Shown in pieces: positions 1 through 12,084 of a stretch of DNA of 64,000 bases. The position numbers and the translations under genes are program-made. Within the stretch, counting starts at the first letter, position 1; each line of letters begins with the position of its first letter. The stretch is from Allium sativum (taxonomy: Eukaryota; Streptophyta; Magnoliopsida; Asparagales; Amaryllidaceae). Below the pieces are notes generated by a model. It was not told the DNA's origin. It saw nothing but the letters and a program-made list of their open reading frames with translations, and made no database searches. The stretch lies in the NCBI GenBank assembly GCA_030737875.1, contig CM060922.1, positions 761,929,603-761,993,602 of the forward strand, read 5' to 3'.

Positions 1-294
1 TCATAAAACAATGGTTATGAACACACAGGTTCTCAATTCAAATTTCCTTCCAAATCGTTATCCATTCATTCCTAAATAAAGGTTGGATTGATCATAAATT
101 CCATTATTATCTTAACCCTTTATTTGAAAACCCAATATTCGATTTATCAATCCTTTTATTTAAACATACCTTTCAAATTCTTACGCTTAGAACATACATT
201 TTTATTCCTTTTCTTACATCTTCCAACTTTCCAAAGCTTCATTTGGATTACAATTCAATTCACGATAATTCAAACAAATTATATTCAAATATAA

Positions 295-446
295 GTTTGA
301 TAGAGTTAATTTGACTTATATTCGATATAAATACTCAACTCGACAAACACTACCAGAATTTGATGTGAATATTCTCTAATGATTCTGATAGTATTTGTTC
401 AACTTTGGAATTGCATATCGAATATCCGACACAAACTCTATCCAAC
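295..446. repeat. imperfect inverted repeat (about 65-bp arms)
   Basis: Arms at 295-359 and 382-446 are complementary over most of their length. Perfect blocks include ATATTCGATAT against ATATCGAATAT. The inner arms (ending ACCAGAAT and starting ATTCTGAT) differ mainly by C/T changes that would still pair as G-U in RNA. The loop is about 22 bases. Confidence 0.7.
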
Positions 447-586
447 TCATTTCCCTTTTTAAACTCAAACTTTTGGAATCAATAAATAATTCCATATTTA
501 TTCACTTAAAACTTTTCCAAACCATTTACAATCCATTTCACCATTTGAAATAACGGTTCGCTATTTAAAATTTCCAAACCTATCCC

Positions 587-750
587 TCTTTGGATAATGA
601 TAATAACGTATGGAATGTTATTGAAAGCGCTGCCAATTTCTCTTTAGAAAAATGATAATAACGTTTGAAAATGTTACTAAAAGCGCTGCAAATTTCTCTT
701 TGGAAAAGTAATAATAACGTTTGAAAAGGCCACTGAAACGCTGCAATAGC
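587..750. repeat. tandem repeat, three units of about 55 bp
   Basis: Three degenerate units each contain an ataacgt block followed by a cgctgc block. They lie in the distal part of the LTR of element D, where the related LTRs have their minisatellite arrays. Confidence 0.65.
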
Positions 751-1882
751 CATTTAAATCAAGTAGATTTACAAATTCGAATTTCTATTCTAATCGCTTT
801 AAATAAATAAAGTAAGATAAGTTCCTTAAATTTTTAAAACTTGTTTTCCCTAGATTTTCCCTTATAGTCGTCGACTGCAAGTACGGCGACCTTTTCCAAA
901 TTTGTTTTAAATATAACTTGAAAATCGTATGCTGAAATTTGAAAATTCCTTTTCTATTCAAAAACTGTTAATATTTGAAAATCAACGTTTCTTATTTCAA
1001 GTCAAACCGATTTCAAATGCTCAAGTTATAACCATTCAAAAATTTAAATCGATATTTACAAACTGCTGCGCCGCAGCGCGTTATATATCGATTTAAATAT
1101 AATTCGTTCAAATCCCTTTAAATTGAAATAAAAATTCAAGATAACTTAATTTAAACCGATTAATAAGTTTAAATCCAAATGATTTCATAATTCCATAATT
1201 TAAATTTAAATAAGTTGTAAACCATAGGAATTCAAAAACCCTTTTAAGTATAAGTTTAAATTTAAATTTAAACTTCATAAATGATCCTCACGTGACTTTT
1301 ATTAATTTAAAATTCAAATTTGTCTCTAAGTTTAAGTAATTTCAAATTTAATTTTCAAATTATAATCTAAATTAACCGTCCCATCCGTCGGACCAGTTAG
1401 GGATAGCCAGGGAGAGCAGGAAACTGGATTTCCAAACCCAAGCCTAGACACCATCCTCTCTGTCATCCTGGAACGGTCTGGTATAATATTATGAAATATT
1501 ATATTTAAATTTCCAAATCTTTTCAAATTAAAATTTGACTTAAAAGAAAAGTATCTTAATATTTGAAAAGTAAATCTTCCTTTACATGGAAGGAGAATTT
1601 AATCGATTATCTGTATGATTCCACAACCACAGTGTTGTGTGTGCGTCATGCAAAAAAAATCAACCATATAACATCGGATGATCATAATTAAAATAATCAC
1701 CCATACACAAACAATTTCAGCTGTGCACAAGCGTTACGGTCAATAACGCTTCAGTGTTCAGTGTCAACTAATTACATGCACATCCATTCACACAATATCA
1801 TCCATATCCAACCAATAGTCATTCATTTATCACAACTAATTATTTAATCACTACTAATTAAATTTAACGATTAAATTTAGTG

Positions 1883-1892
1883 TTCTCACCGA
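1883..1892 (-). promoter_or_regulatory. candidate 5' splice site in LTR D
   Basis: The minus strand reads TTTCG followed by GTGAGAACA, with GT at 1889-1888. The site is about 1.83 kb from the LTR start. The comparable donor in the LTR at 26195 is about 1.75 kb from its start and reads GTGAGAATT. No splicing data are available, so this rests on the motif and the matching position. Confidence 0.4.
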
Positions 1893-2047
1893 AATAGCTC
1901 CATAAATCTTCACTATCAGGACGAACAAGCCAACGATCACTGACTCCGCCTCTAGAACTATTTTTCTTCCTCCACTCCCATTTCGATTAGCAGCCAGTGA
2001 CTATTCTGCTAATTTTATATATTAAAATTGAATTAACCACACTTGTG

Positions 2048-2048
<1 letters not shown>

Positions 2049-2091
<43 letters not shown>
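2049..2091. repeat. (TA)n microsatellite, about 21 units
   Basis: Uninterrupted TA dinucleotide run within LTR D, followed by a second short TA run near 2096-2104. Confidence 0.95.
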
Positions 2092-2093
<2 letters not shown>

Positions 2094-3716
2094 TCATATA
2101 TATATGTACGGACTTTCATCTTATTTTCCATTAAAATTTTCTTAGCTAAAATTCCAAACCTATATATAGTTGGATTCTATTTTCCGATACGATTCTAACG
2201 CATCCGACGGTGTTTAAGTCCGAGTTAAAACGAGTGAGATATTAGTTTCCAAAGTTTTACATTTAAGTTTGAAATAATTAAAGGAAATATACCTAACCTT
2301 TGGCCCAAGGCCCAATCACTTGAACCAACCCGCACTTCCTTCTTCTTCCTTGCGCAAAGACTCCTCCTCACGTTTACAACCTGGAACCCATTCTCATGCC
2401 AACCACCGTGCATATGCACGCCCCCAAAACATCATCGAACCCAAATCCGAAAGCACCAACATGTCCCTCTTCACGTCCTCACTTGAACGCACACACTCGC
2501 ACTCAACCACCAAGCCCCGATCAAAAACTGCACTTCGCCCGAGACCTGTAGCCGCGATAGGAACTGCACGCAAGCAATGAAGACATCGACACTTTTTCTC
2601 TTTAAAATCCACCAAATTGCTCCAAATCGAAGCTCTCTCCATCCTCATCACAACTTCATACTCGGATTTGCGTATCATTGCTCGCGCCTCCGATTAAACC
2701 CAAACCTAATTTTCCACTTTCAAAATCATCGACACGGAATCGCATGAAACTTACACCAAAAATACTCCTCGCTTCGCTGATCTCAACGGTGCTGACGGCG
2801 CGATTTAATTCTCTCTGGATTGGGAGAAAAGATTTTTAGAAGTTTCCTTTGTAAATTGACATTTTTCTGGAAAAAAAAGAGATTTCTCTTTGGATGATTG
2901 ATGAAACCGGGATCCATTAATTTCTAAAAATCTGAATTGAGGATCCGAACAACTCTCATGTTTATCATTTTTGCTAAAGATGAATAGATTAGAAGATATG
3001 TATTTTTGAAAGAAGAAGAGGAGGTGGGTTTCCTTTACTATAAATAGAAAAATGAGAAAACAGAGGAAGAAGAAAGAAACAGTCGTGAGAAATTCATCTA
3101 CAGCTTTGACCAAGGAAAAAAATGTGTTTTTATGTAGGATTTTAAAAGTAATTTTAATTATTTAATTAAGGACACTTGGCTTTCCTCCTATAACCCTTTC
3201 CATGCATGTAGCCACCTAAGAGGACACCTAATTTTATTAATTTTTTTAGCCAATGCATGTTGACATAAATCATTTATTTATTTATTTTTTAAATTTTTAT
3301 TTTTAGTTACACTTTAGAAACATTTATAAATGTGACAAGTTTACGATGCATATATGCATAACCAAGATTTTACTTAAGATTTATAAATACATAATATTTC
3401 AAAAATACTTATTCATTATTATTTTATTATGTGTAAATTGTAAAAATGAGGTTTTAGAAACTCAACAAATCTTTATGGAAATATATTATTTTATAAAACT
3501 ACATAATATTATCACTTATATATAAAAAATAAATAAATAAAATTTTAAAATAGATTATTCATATCCAAATAGATCAAAACAAAATATTTATTCAAACTTA
3601 TATATATAATATTTTTTCAAAACAATATTTAAATTTTAAATCTTATTAAATTTACTTGATACTCAGAAAATTGAATTTTGTTATATTTTAATCATTAAAA
3701 ATCCTGGTTCGTTACA

Positions 3717-4048
3717 ATAATTGTGGTATTACTCATACGCTGTTGACTTGATCTATTAACTTGATCATTTTTGTTAAGTAGATTGAGTTAAACAAAAATT
3801 ATCATTTTTGTTAATTAGATTAGTTGAATCAGAAATTAACATTTTTGTTAATTAGAGTTGAGCTAAACAAAAATTATCATTTTTGTTAATTAGATTAGTT
3901 GAATCAGAAATTAACATTTTTGTTAATTAGAATTGACTTAAACAAAAATTATCATTTTTGTTAATTAGATTAGTTGAATCAGAAATTAACATTTTTATTA
4001 ATTAGAATTGAGTTGAACAAAAATTATCATTTTTTTTAATTGGATTAG
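3717..4048 (+). mobile_element. element C giant LTR, first fragment (minisatellite)
   Basis: This holds direct repeats of about 73 bp built from blocks such as ttgttaattag, gttgaatcag and aattaacattt. The array stops at 4048 where LTR A begins and resumes at 52361 with the next part of the same unit. The two sides therefore form one interrupted array. The upstream half of LTR C is missing because element D sits at 3716. Confidence 0.75.
4044..4048. repeat. target-site duplication of A/B element (left)
   Basis: attag precedes LTR A. The copy after LTR B at 52356-52360 reads attac, one change. Removing one copy and everything between restores the repeat unit of element C. Confidence 0.8.
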
Positions 4049-4419
4049 TGTAACGTCCTAGATTTTTGGTCATTTAAATTGGAATATTTAAATGTGTTTT
4101 ATATATTATATGGGAAATATAATGGATTTTTTATCAAATTTATTTTATAAAATGGAGTCCGAATATATATAATTTATAATATAATTAAAACGAGCTCGAA
4201 ACAATGCAGCAGTTCGTAATATTGAATCTTGAACTTCAATTGAATATACAGGATCCGATATAAGTCAGATTTCTGTGAAACAAGAACCGCTTGAATCTAT
4301 GTGATTATATTTTTCTAATGAAATAGAAAAATGGAGATTTCATATTATAGATGGTTAGATATGTCCAAATCAAAATATAAAATAGTCGCTATGGAATCGT
4401 TTATAAACCATAACGATAA

Positions 4420-4428
4420 TTTAATATA
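4420..4428. repeat. 9-bp target-site duplication of the MITE (left copy)
   Basis: tttaatata occurs here and at 4759-4767. The empty site in LTR B (just after 21984) has a single copy. Confidence 0.85.
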
Positions 4429-4758
4429 GTGGAAAATAGTAATAAGGACAAACTTTGGAGAAAATTTAGTCTACAGGACGTCAAGTTTTATTTTTAGGCT
4501 AAAGGACAAACTTTGAAAAAAAATTAGGCTGAAGGACAATGCTAAATGTAATTAGCATTTTCTGCTGTGTAAAACTGAATAATGCTAGTACATTTAGCAT
4601 TTTCGTGTAGTGTAAAAAACTGAATATAATGTTAATTACATTCAGCATTTTCCTTCAGCTTAATTTTGGTTCGAAGTTTTTCCCTCAGACTAAAAATAAA
4701 ACTTGGTGTCCTTCAGCCTAATTTTTGGGCAAAGTTTGTCCTTCTCCCTAATTACCTC
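4429..4758. mobile_element. 330-bp MULE-type MITE with long terminal inverted repeats
   Basis: The insertion is present in LTR A and absent from LTR B, which defines both ends exactly. The arms are long (about 130 bp each) and imperfectly complementary. The left arm contains AAGGACAAACTTTG, which recurs as its reverse complement near the right end, and a second block ccaagttttatttttag/ctaaaaataaaacttgg-like lies further in. The 9-bp duplication fits Mutator-like elements rather than hAT (8 bp) or Tourist/Stowaway (2-3 bp). It has no coding capacity. Confidence 0.85.
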
Positions 4759-5975
4759 TTTAATATAATTAAATATCGATTTTGAATTTGGATGAGATCT
4801 TTGAGATGTAGTTATAATTTAATTTTTAGAATTTTAATTAAATTTTTAATTTGGAAAATACGCCACTTTTTATTTGGAGTATTTTGCACCCTATATAAGT
4901 ATTTTGGGATTTTACAATATAAGTTAACCTACCGATATTATTATATTTTTGGGATCGTGGGGCACTGCTCGTCACAGCGGTATTTTTATTTTTGTCCATA
5001 GTCTTTCATAGGTGAACGGAAATCTACGTAACGGATACCCGCAAATCTAACTATAAAAAACAAAAATGCACCATCTTCTAAAATAACAATACGTCTGCAC
5101 CATACACAATGAATACTCTGCCTCATGCAAACGTCAATTCAAACATGCCCTACCATGATATTCTTGCGTACAATGCAGATGATGCAGGGCCCTGTCTTTT
5201 AATACTTAGCAAAACTATATGTGAAATCACAACACAGCTATTCCAATCATTCACATGCTACCACCCACTTTCTGTCCCTATATATTTCTACTGCCTTCGA
5301 AAAGTCTCTTTCAATCTTTATTGAAGCACATGCTAACGTTGAGACAGAAGAGCAAAATAACAAAAACATACAGACCAAAGATGAAACCAACTGTTTTCCT
5401 ACCCTGTACTCAACCCATCTGAGCACATGGAAACTACCCTGAAGATGGACAGAACTGCACTATCCACGGTCTAACTTCATTAGCGAATTGAAATTACGCT
5501 GCAACGCTATTTGATCTAAATGTAGGGCTAGCCAACATAGGAAGTGACAGCATGCTTATCTCCTTGATCGCATGTGTATATATACCGCATCTTTTCCCTT
5601 TCCTGCTCCAGAAAATCACCCCATTAAAAATAGCCGATAACTTTGAAATAAAAACAGGTCAAACCAAAGAAGCTTCATTTCGCTCCAACAAAATAAGTAT
5701 GTAAATTTTCTTCTATGGTTCATCCGTGTACAGCACCGCTGTGTTGGTGCTAGGGCAAGCTAGAGCAGCTGTTAGGGATGAAAATACCTCGCATGTGTAC
5801 TGCGGCTAGAGGGGAATCACGAGATCGGGGTATGTGAATTACAGAAGTAACACGAAGTATTACGTGAGCAGTGTAGTGTTGTTCTGTGTAGTCTAATGTA
5901 ATGAAGGAGGGGACGCCGCCATTGATGGAAAGGCTAGGGTAGCAAACTTCGGTGATGGCCCTTCAAGTTGAGTTG

Positions 5976-5990
5976 CTGTGTATAAAAGAG
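5976..5990 (+). promoter_or_regulatory. TATA box candidate of LTR A
   Basis: The sequence GTGTATAAAAGAGA is preserved at the matching place in LTR B (near 23222). It lies about 700 bp upstream of a conserved GTGAGT donor at 6677. Another TATA-like site (CTATATAAG, near 4893) is also conserved, so the true start is unsettled. Confidence 0.4.
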
Positions 5991-6673
5991 AAGGAAGGCC
6001 AGAATGTTGAAGACAGTAGGAAAGTGGGTGCGTACTGGGTAGTAGATGAACACGTTGGCAAAGAAAGTGGTGAATGGGAACAATGTACGTAAAAGCGAAG
6101 AAGAATGTAGAGGGGGTCTGGGAACTTGCGGCTGTTAGTGAAGTTGCAGAAGTATATTGGGAAGAGAAGGAGGATTATAGTAGTGGGCTTTGGAAGTGTA
6201 ATGGGCTTGGACCCTTACGTTTTTAAAAGGGGAAAAGAAAAAATTATATATAATGATAAGGGGAAGAAACGAAGACGGTTTGTTCGGATGGTGAAATTCT
6301 GGTGCTCCATTTGGAGGCTACTGAGGACGGCTTTGTTTCGAATTGAGTTGGAAGGAAGGATCAGAATATAAGCGTTGTTTTGGGATTGGTGAATGGTCGT
6401 AAAGCAGCAAACAAATTTGGAATTTACGTGAGTAAGAAAATTGGTTTTATTATTATTTAATTATATTAAGTTTGTAAACCAATTAAACTTGAAATGGTCG
6501 TAATATTTTGGTGCGTTACCAGAATCTAACGAAATTGAATCCGATGGGATCGTATCGTCCAAGGCTACGCTGCTGAGCTTTTTTGGCAAGGATTGGAAGC
6601 TGTCAGATTTTCGTTTAATTTTAAACGCTGTTAAAAATTAAACGAAACGACGCTGAACCGAAAATCATAAATA

Positions 6674-6684
6674 AAGGTGAGTTA
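6674..6684 (+). promoter_or_regulatory. candidate 5' splice site in LTR A
   Basis: AAAG followed by GTGAGTTAATT, with GT at 6677-6678. It is conserved in LTR B near 23922. A second donor-like site (ACGTGAGTAAG) lies at 6426-6436. Confidence 0.4.
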
Positions 6685-9600
6685 ATTCTCACAATTTTTG
6701 GAATTCTATGATGTGTTAAATTCATATAAAAACATAATTCATCGTTAATCATAGAATTGGTTGATTGAATGTCTTGGTCGCTTAAGATGTGTCAAATTGT
6801 TGATGACATCTACAATATGTCTTATTGGATGGTTTATTTAAATAATTGTCAAATATTATTATGGTCTGTGATGCAGGGAAGAACAGGTTGGAGGGATCCG
6901 ACCAGATTCCTCAAATAATTTTTTCCATATCACCCAAATATGAACTGTTTTCCCCCAAACAACATTACATTCTGTTTGATTGTTGATTATTGATTAAATA
7001 TTGAATGTCGAATTGAAATTCAATGTTGTGTGATGTTTTCAAACAAATAAATGGTATTGATTAAGTATTGGCAACAAATGATCTGAACGTCGTTGTTAAG
7101 ACGTTAGTTCGCTACAGATGAATTGACGTGATATCAATTATAAAATGTATTTCATAATTGAAGTATAGTTTTAAAATTTATTTCTTTTTAAAAATAAAAG
7201 AATAAAAATAGGACAGTATTTATAAATGTTTTATAAGAATAGTTATATAATATTTTGCAAATGTAGAAGCCAGGATTTAACCTACGGGTTAGTGTTTTGA
7301 AGAGAACCGTTTAAATAAAACAGTTAAACAAGATAATTAGATTAATTATATTAATCTAACAAGAGAAATAATCATAATCAGTTCAGTGAATAACTGATGT
7401 TTTAAATTGACGAAGTCAACTATTTAAATTAGAGTTGATAATTAGAATTAATCGTTCTTCAATTAATCTAATGAAAATGGGTTAACAAATAATCATTTTT
7501 ATTTTAAATATTAGTTATCTTTTTATTTAACGATAATTTAAAGTTACTTATCGATTGATAAATCATTAGTGAGGTATTTACCGTTAATAATATCGGTAAG
7601 TGATTAGCTGATCCATTTTTAATGAAGTAAACTATTTCAGTTCAGTTAATATTGAAGTTAATTAATTACTGATAATTAAAGTAAATCTACTTCTTAAATG
7701 GAAGTAAATTAAGGAGCGATCGAGTTTTAAAATGAACTATGTTAAGATAAATGTTATACAAAAAGTATAAACAAGTTGGAAAGCAAATATGTCATTATTG
7801 ATCAAATATTACTTAATAATTGAGAAGTTCGAAAAGAAATTTATTGTAAGAGATAGGATAAGAAATCCAATGATAGTTGAAAGTTAATGAATAGACGAGT
7901 AATGTAACATTTTTATTAAGATTTGTTTTACTTAATTATTTAATTAAGTAAATTAAAGTGAAATATGATTTCCAAAAGGAAATGATTTATGGATTCTATA
8001 AGAAGATTTAAAATAGACTCCAAGGTTCGTAAACAAGATTTATAAAGGAAATTAACGCAGGCGATGAACTTAAATAAGTTTTTATTTAAGGAATTGGTTT
8101 AAACGAAATCAGTATAAATTGAAGAAAAGTTAGTAAAAGCAAAAAGAGTTTGCATTAGTAAATATACTTGAATAAAGGTAAAAGAGATGTGTTTTGAAAA
8201 TGAATATGCCAAATGAAAGGAATGGTTATTAGAACCATGTTTTAAATAAAATGGTAACTGAAGTGACAGAAAGTGGAATGATAGATTTGTGTTTCAAATT
8301 GGTATTTATTCTATGATAAGAACGTTGGTGGTCAAGGTCTGATAGGTAATTAAAATACCCCAACTTCAACGGCTCCACTATTATCGAGGGATGATATTAA
8401 TTTTTAACGGTTAGAATTTGTTTATTATTATAAGAGAATATTGAAATGTTAATTGCAAGATTTAAACTAGTAAAAAAGGTAAACGATGTATAAATTTAAC
8501 ATCGTCCGATCAACGTTGAAGTATAAATTTATTTATATCTTTGTGATAAAATTATAATGATTTTCGCAAGGCAAGGATAATATAAGAGATTTGCCGAGTG
8601 TATAGTGATGATTTTGAAATAAAGGAATGAAATAGGGTTCTTAGAACATTGATTACGAAAAATGGGATGACATACGTGAACTATGCTACATGAAACAGAG
8701 TTGGTAAATAAAGATACGCTATTGTTTTGGATGTAATGAATGAGGAGATTGAGACAAGAGGATATGAAAATGAATTTAAGGATCGATAGAATAGTTTTAA
8801 TAAATTAATCAGAGCTGCCAATATACTTAACCATACTGTGTGAATTGATAGTTAAAAACCCGACTATCAATTTATATATTATTGGACCTTTTGACGTGTT
8901 GTTTCGAAGAGACCGGGATGGGAACAACCCAAAACCACTTCGATCCAACGTTACGTACGAAACTAACTGGCAACAAATGAAGATGGTGCATTGAAGACCG
9001 TAGAACTTTATGAAGCGGAAGAACTACTTAAAATCTCTGGTTAGCTCCCAGAGATACACTGTGGTTCTGTCATGGTTGGAATTTATGGATTGCAAGGAAT
9101 TCTCGCTACTGATCCTTGGGGTGATTCCTATATAATGATGCAGTAGGAGAATACCTTCGATTCATCTTGTTCCTGGATGACGTGACGATGTGGAATTCAA
9201 AGCGAATGGTGGCCAGATGGTTCAAAAGTCGATTATAATCTCAAGCCTCACAAACCGGGAAATGACAAAAATCGGGCAGGTAGCATGGCTATGCGGATCG
9301 CCCCTATTAGGGTGTACTGTCATCATCTAGTGAATATTCATATTTGTTACTTCTTTTCATTTTTGTATCTCCCAGGAAAACGGTAGCTGCGCAGTCGTAA
9401 GGTGGCAACATACTCGATACACTCAAGAGAAATGAGTGGTCGGTCATGTGTGGCCGGGTTGCAAGTCGTTCTTGTTGAACCCAGTGTATTCCTCTCTAGA
9501 TATACGTTATCAGCAGGTGGTTCCATACTTTGTCATAGTCGGAATCCAATCTCGAATAAGCGCTGCGATTTTGATTATATACTATATATATGTGAAGCAT

Positions 9601-10207
9601 GAGATGCAAGCGTTCCGCTAGATTCTAATTATTTGTATTTAGACACTATTATAATATTAGAGTAAGATATTGATTTCAAACTGTTTTGGGCTATAGTAAG
9701 GTAAAAACCATTCGTGTTTATGTGTGGGCTGGTCTTACTATTATCTTTTCTTTCAAAAAGAATTTCTAAAGTTAAACAAGTTGTTTATTGTGAATTTACC
9801 ACTGAAAGTATTCCAGACTGATCTGGGTAAATTTTGTTTTAAATCAAATGTGCTCGGGTCAGACCGAGTGCATTTACAGGTTATGTTCCACTTGGAGTTC
9901 AGGAGCTAGAAGTAGGAGGCTTCACCATTAATTATTTAGAGTTTATTTCCGCTGAGTCTGATATATGATGTACTCTGATGATTGGTATGTATACAGTTTC
10001 TTTTTATATAAAGAGATTTGATATATTATATTTTGTTCATTCTACTGTGAGATTCTGATGTTTTCTTCTTGTTCTTTTATTCTAAAACTTCTTTCTTTCC
10101 TCATCCTCTAAATTCTTCTTATTAATGTTCCGGTATTTTTGATGTTTGAATGTCGACAAGGTGTTTTCGTGTCGATTTTCGGGGTCGAAAATCCCTGGTC
10201 GTTACAG

Positions 10208-10219
10208 TGGTATCAGAGC
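10208..10219 (+). other. primer-binding site of A/B element (tRNA-iMet)
   Basis: TGGTATCAGAGC lies two bases downstream of the LTR A end. It is the standard plant initiator-Met tRNA primer site and orients the element on the plus strand. Confidence 0.9.
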
Positions 10220-10240
10220 ATATAGTTTAGGAATAACCTT

Positions 10241-10314
10241 GGCTCTGTGGCGTAACTCAATAGAGATGAGATTAGGATAGGCTCTATGGCGTAACTCAAT
10301 AGAGATGAGATTAG
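10241..10314 (+). repeat. 35-bp direct duplication next to the PBS
   Basis: Two copies (10241-10275 and 10280-10314) of a unit starting ggctctgtggcg or ggctctatggcg, differing at one base, with a 4-bp spacer. It lies about 20 bp downstream of the PBS. Confidence 0.9.
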
Positions 10315-11722
10315 TAATATCCTAGATTGAGTGTGAGTATATACATGAGTGTGCGTATTTGTAACTTGGTACAAAATTATTTTTAAAATTATTTTTGGCC
10401 TAATATATTTTACAAAGCAGTAAAAGTTGTAATTTTCTTAAATTATTATTATATTAACTGACTAATGTTGGTTTGAATTAGAGTTCAGAGTGGATATAAA
10501 ATTCAAATGATCTAACTAGATGGGGATTTCAAATACGAAATTTGAAAATAAAAACTTCAATGTAAAGTTAATTTGGAATTAAAGTGAATATTGAAGTTAA
10601 ATTTGAATCAGAATGATTTGGTTGTTGATTGTGTCTTGTTTGATTGGATGTTGATTGGTTGATTTGAATTTTTTTGGATATGAAAGGATTGACCAAGCAA
10701 GAATTTCAAATGTGAATCAGAATTTAACCTGGATATTGAGATAAAAATTGACATAAGTCAACAGAATATATATGAATATAAGTGAACTTTAATTTGGATG
10801 TTTGGGCGGTATAGTTGACTGCATAAATATGAATTGGAAATGAATATAAATTTAAACTTGGTTGAAACAAATGGGGAATGAATAAGTTTGACTTATTGAA
10901 ATAAAGGTCTAATGGCCCTGAACGAATAAATTGAATAGAACTGATTGGTAATTAAGAAATTTCATGTGAATAGAATTGTGTGTAGAATTAGAAATGGATA
11001 TGGAGGTAAAATTTAAATCAAATAAATTTGGTGATTAAACATATAATAATCAAATAGAACCCTTTATGAAATGGAATTGATCAGGTTAAAAACCAATTGG
11101 TTAATTGAATAAAATAAATTGGGATTTGGAAATCGAATGGATAAAAATGGAAATCGATCAGATATTAATCGATCGATGTTAGTATATGTTAAATCCAGGT
11201 GAATACAGACTCGTAAATATCAATATTGGGTACTAATAGGATTTTACTAAACCAATTGAAGATAATAAGAAGCTAAATAAAATGAAACTGAATTATTTGT
11301 CCATGTATACTTGCATTATAAGTAGAGTTAAGTGCGGAATCCTGAAGGCTGTGGAGATGATTTGGTTACACAAATTGGAAGTACAAATTGGAGAATAAAG
11401 ATCAATCAGTTGAATTGTTTCGAAATTGTAATTGAGTTGCCCGACAAAAAGGTAAAGCTTAATATATTATGCGTTGCTGATTGATTATGTACCCCTGAGT
11501 TGGGTAGCCATTTGGATTTTGGTTTTCTTTTGGAGAAGTTGAGGCCCGGAATGGTGTTTGTAGTTGTTGTGATCAAGCCGTGTAGAGGAAGTGCTGGCAA
11601 AATTTTCAAAATTTTTAAAGAATTTGAATTTATTTTGATGATAATTCAAAATTAACTATTTTAAAATAACTAGGTTCGAAGCATTCTTCTTACCTTGTAA
11701 TTTTGGGGACGAATTTTTTTTT

Positions 11723-11734
11723 AGGGGGGATGAA
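11723..11734 (+). other. polypurine tract of A/B element
   Basis: AGGGGGGATGAA immediately precedes the TG of LTR B, as expected for the plus-strand primer. Confidence 0.85.
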
Positions 11735-12084
11735 TGTAACGTCCCAGATTTTTGGCCATTTAAATTGTAATATTTAAATGTGTTTTATATATTATATTGG
11801 AAATATAATGGATTTTTTATCAAATTTATGTTATAAAATGGAGTTCGAATATATATAATTTATAATATAATTAAAACGAGCTCGAAAAAACGCAGCAGTT
11901 CGTAATATTGAATTTTGAACTTCAATTGAATATACAGGACCCGATATAAGTCAGATTTCTGTGAAACAAGAACCGCTTGAATCTATGTGATTATATTTTT
12001 CTAATGAAAGAGAAAAATGGAGATTTCATATTATAAATGGTTAGATATGTATAAATCAAAATATACAATAGTCGTTATGGAATC
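11735..12084 (+). mobile_element. LTR B of A/B element, first fragment
   Basis: Starts TGTAACGTCCC and aligns with the first 350 bp of LTR A. It is broken at 12084 by the Tekay insertion. The last five bases (gaatc, 12080-12084) are the target copy. Confidence 0.9.

Larger units (their letters stand above)
1..3716 (-). mobile_element. LTR of element D, minus strand, cut by window edge
   Basis: Read on the minus strand this begins TGTAACGAACC at 3716, the same kind of LTR start as every other element here (TGTAAC followed by a pyrimidine-rich block). From 3716 downward the layout matches the giant LTR at 26195: an AT-rich opening (3716-3110), a GC-richer block (about 3110-2240), a GTGAG splice-donor-like site (1889-1888), then AT-rich sequence full of short inverted repeats to the window edge. 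No PBS, internal region or second LTR is visible, so it could be a 5' LTR or a solo LTR. The target duplication would be ataat (3717-3721), with its partner outside the window. Short ORFs inside it look non-coding. The LTR identity is inferred from the terminus and architecture. Confidence 0.6.
4049..10206 (+). mobile_element. LTR A of the non-autonomous A/B element (6.16 kb)
   Basis: Starts TGTAACGTCC at 4049 and ends GGTCGTTACA at 10206, directly before a tRNA-iMet primer-binding site, so it is the 5' LTR. It aligns throughout with LTR B (11735-12084, 21984-26194, 51092-52355). With the MITE and its duplication removed from A, the lengths are 5819 and 5825 bp. I count about 10 differences in the first 225 bp, so the element is clearly older than its nested guests. 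TATA-like sequences occur near 4893 and 5979. Strong donors (GTGAGT) follow at 6428 and 6677, and a good 3' splice site at 9374-9375. Small ORFs near 5109-5442 are frameshifted between the two LTRs and are not genes. Confidence 0.9.
10207..11734 (+). mobile_element. internal region of A/B element, 1.53 kb, non-coding
   Basis: The region between LTR A and LTR B starts with the PBS and ends in a purine tract. It has no gag, protease, RT, RNase H or integrase motifs in any frame, only AT-rich sequence. It must therefore depend on proteins from another element. The 3' end (ggggacgaattt, then the G-run) matches the usual end of plant Ty3-type elements. Confidence 0.85.

Noticed and set aside
2320..2678. 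Overlapping plus- and minus-strand ORFs of 86 and 94 residues in LTR D
   Set aside because: This is the GC-richer leader block of an LTR. No domain or family match, and overlapping frames on both strands suggest chance.
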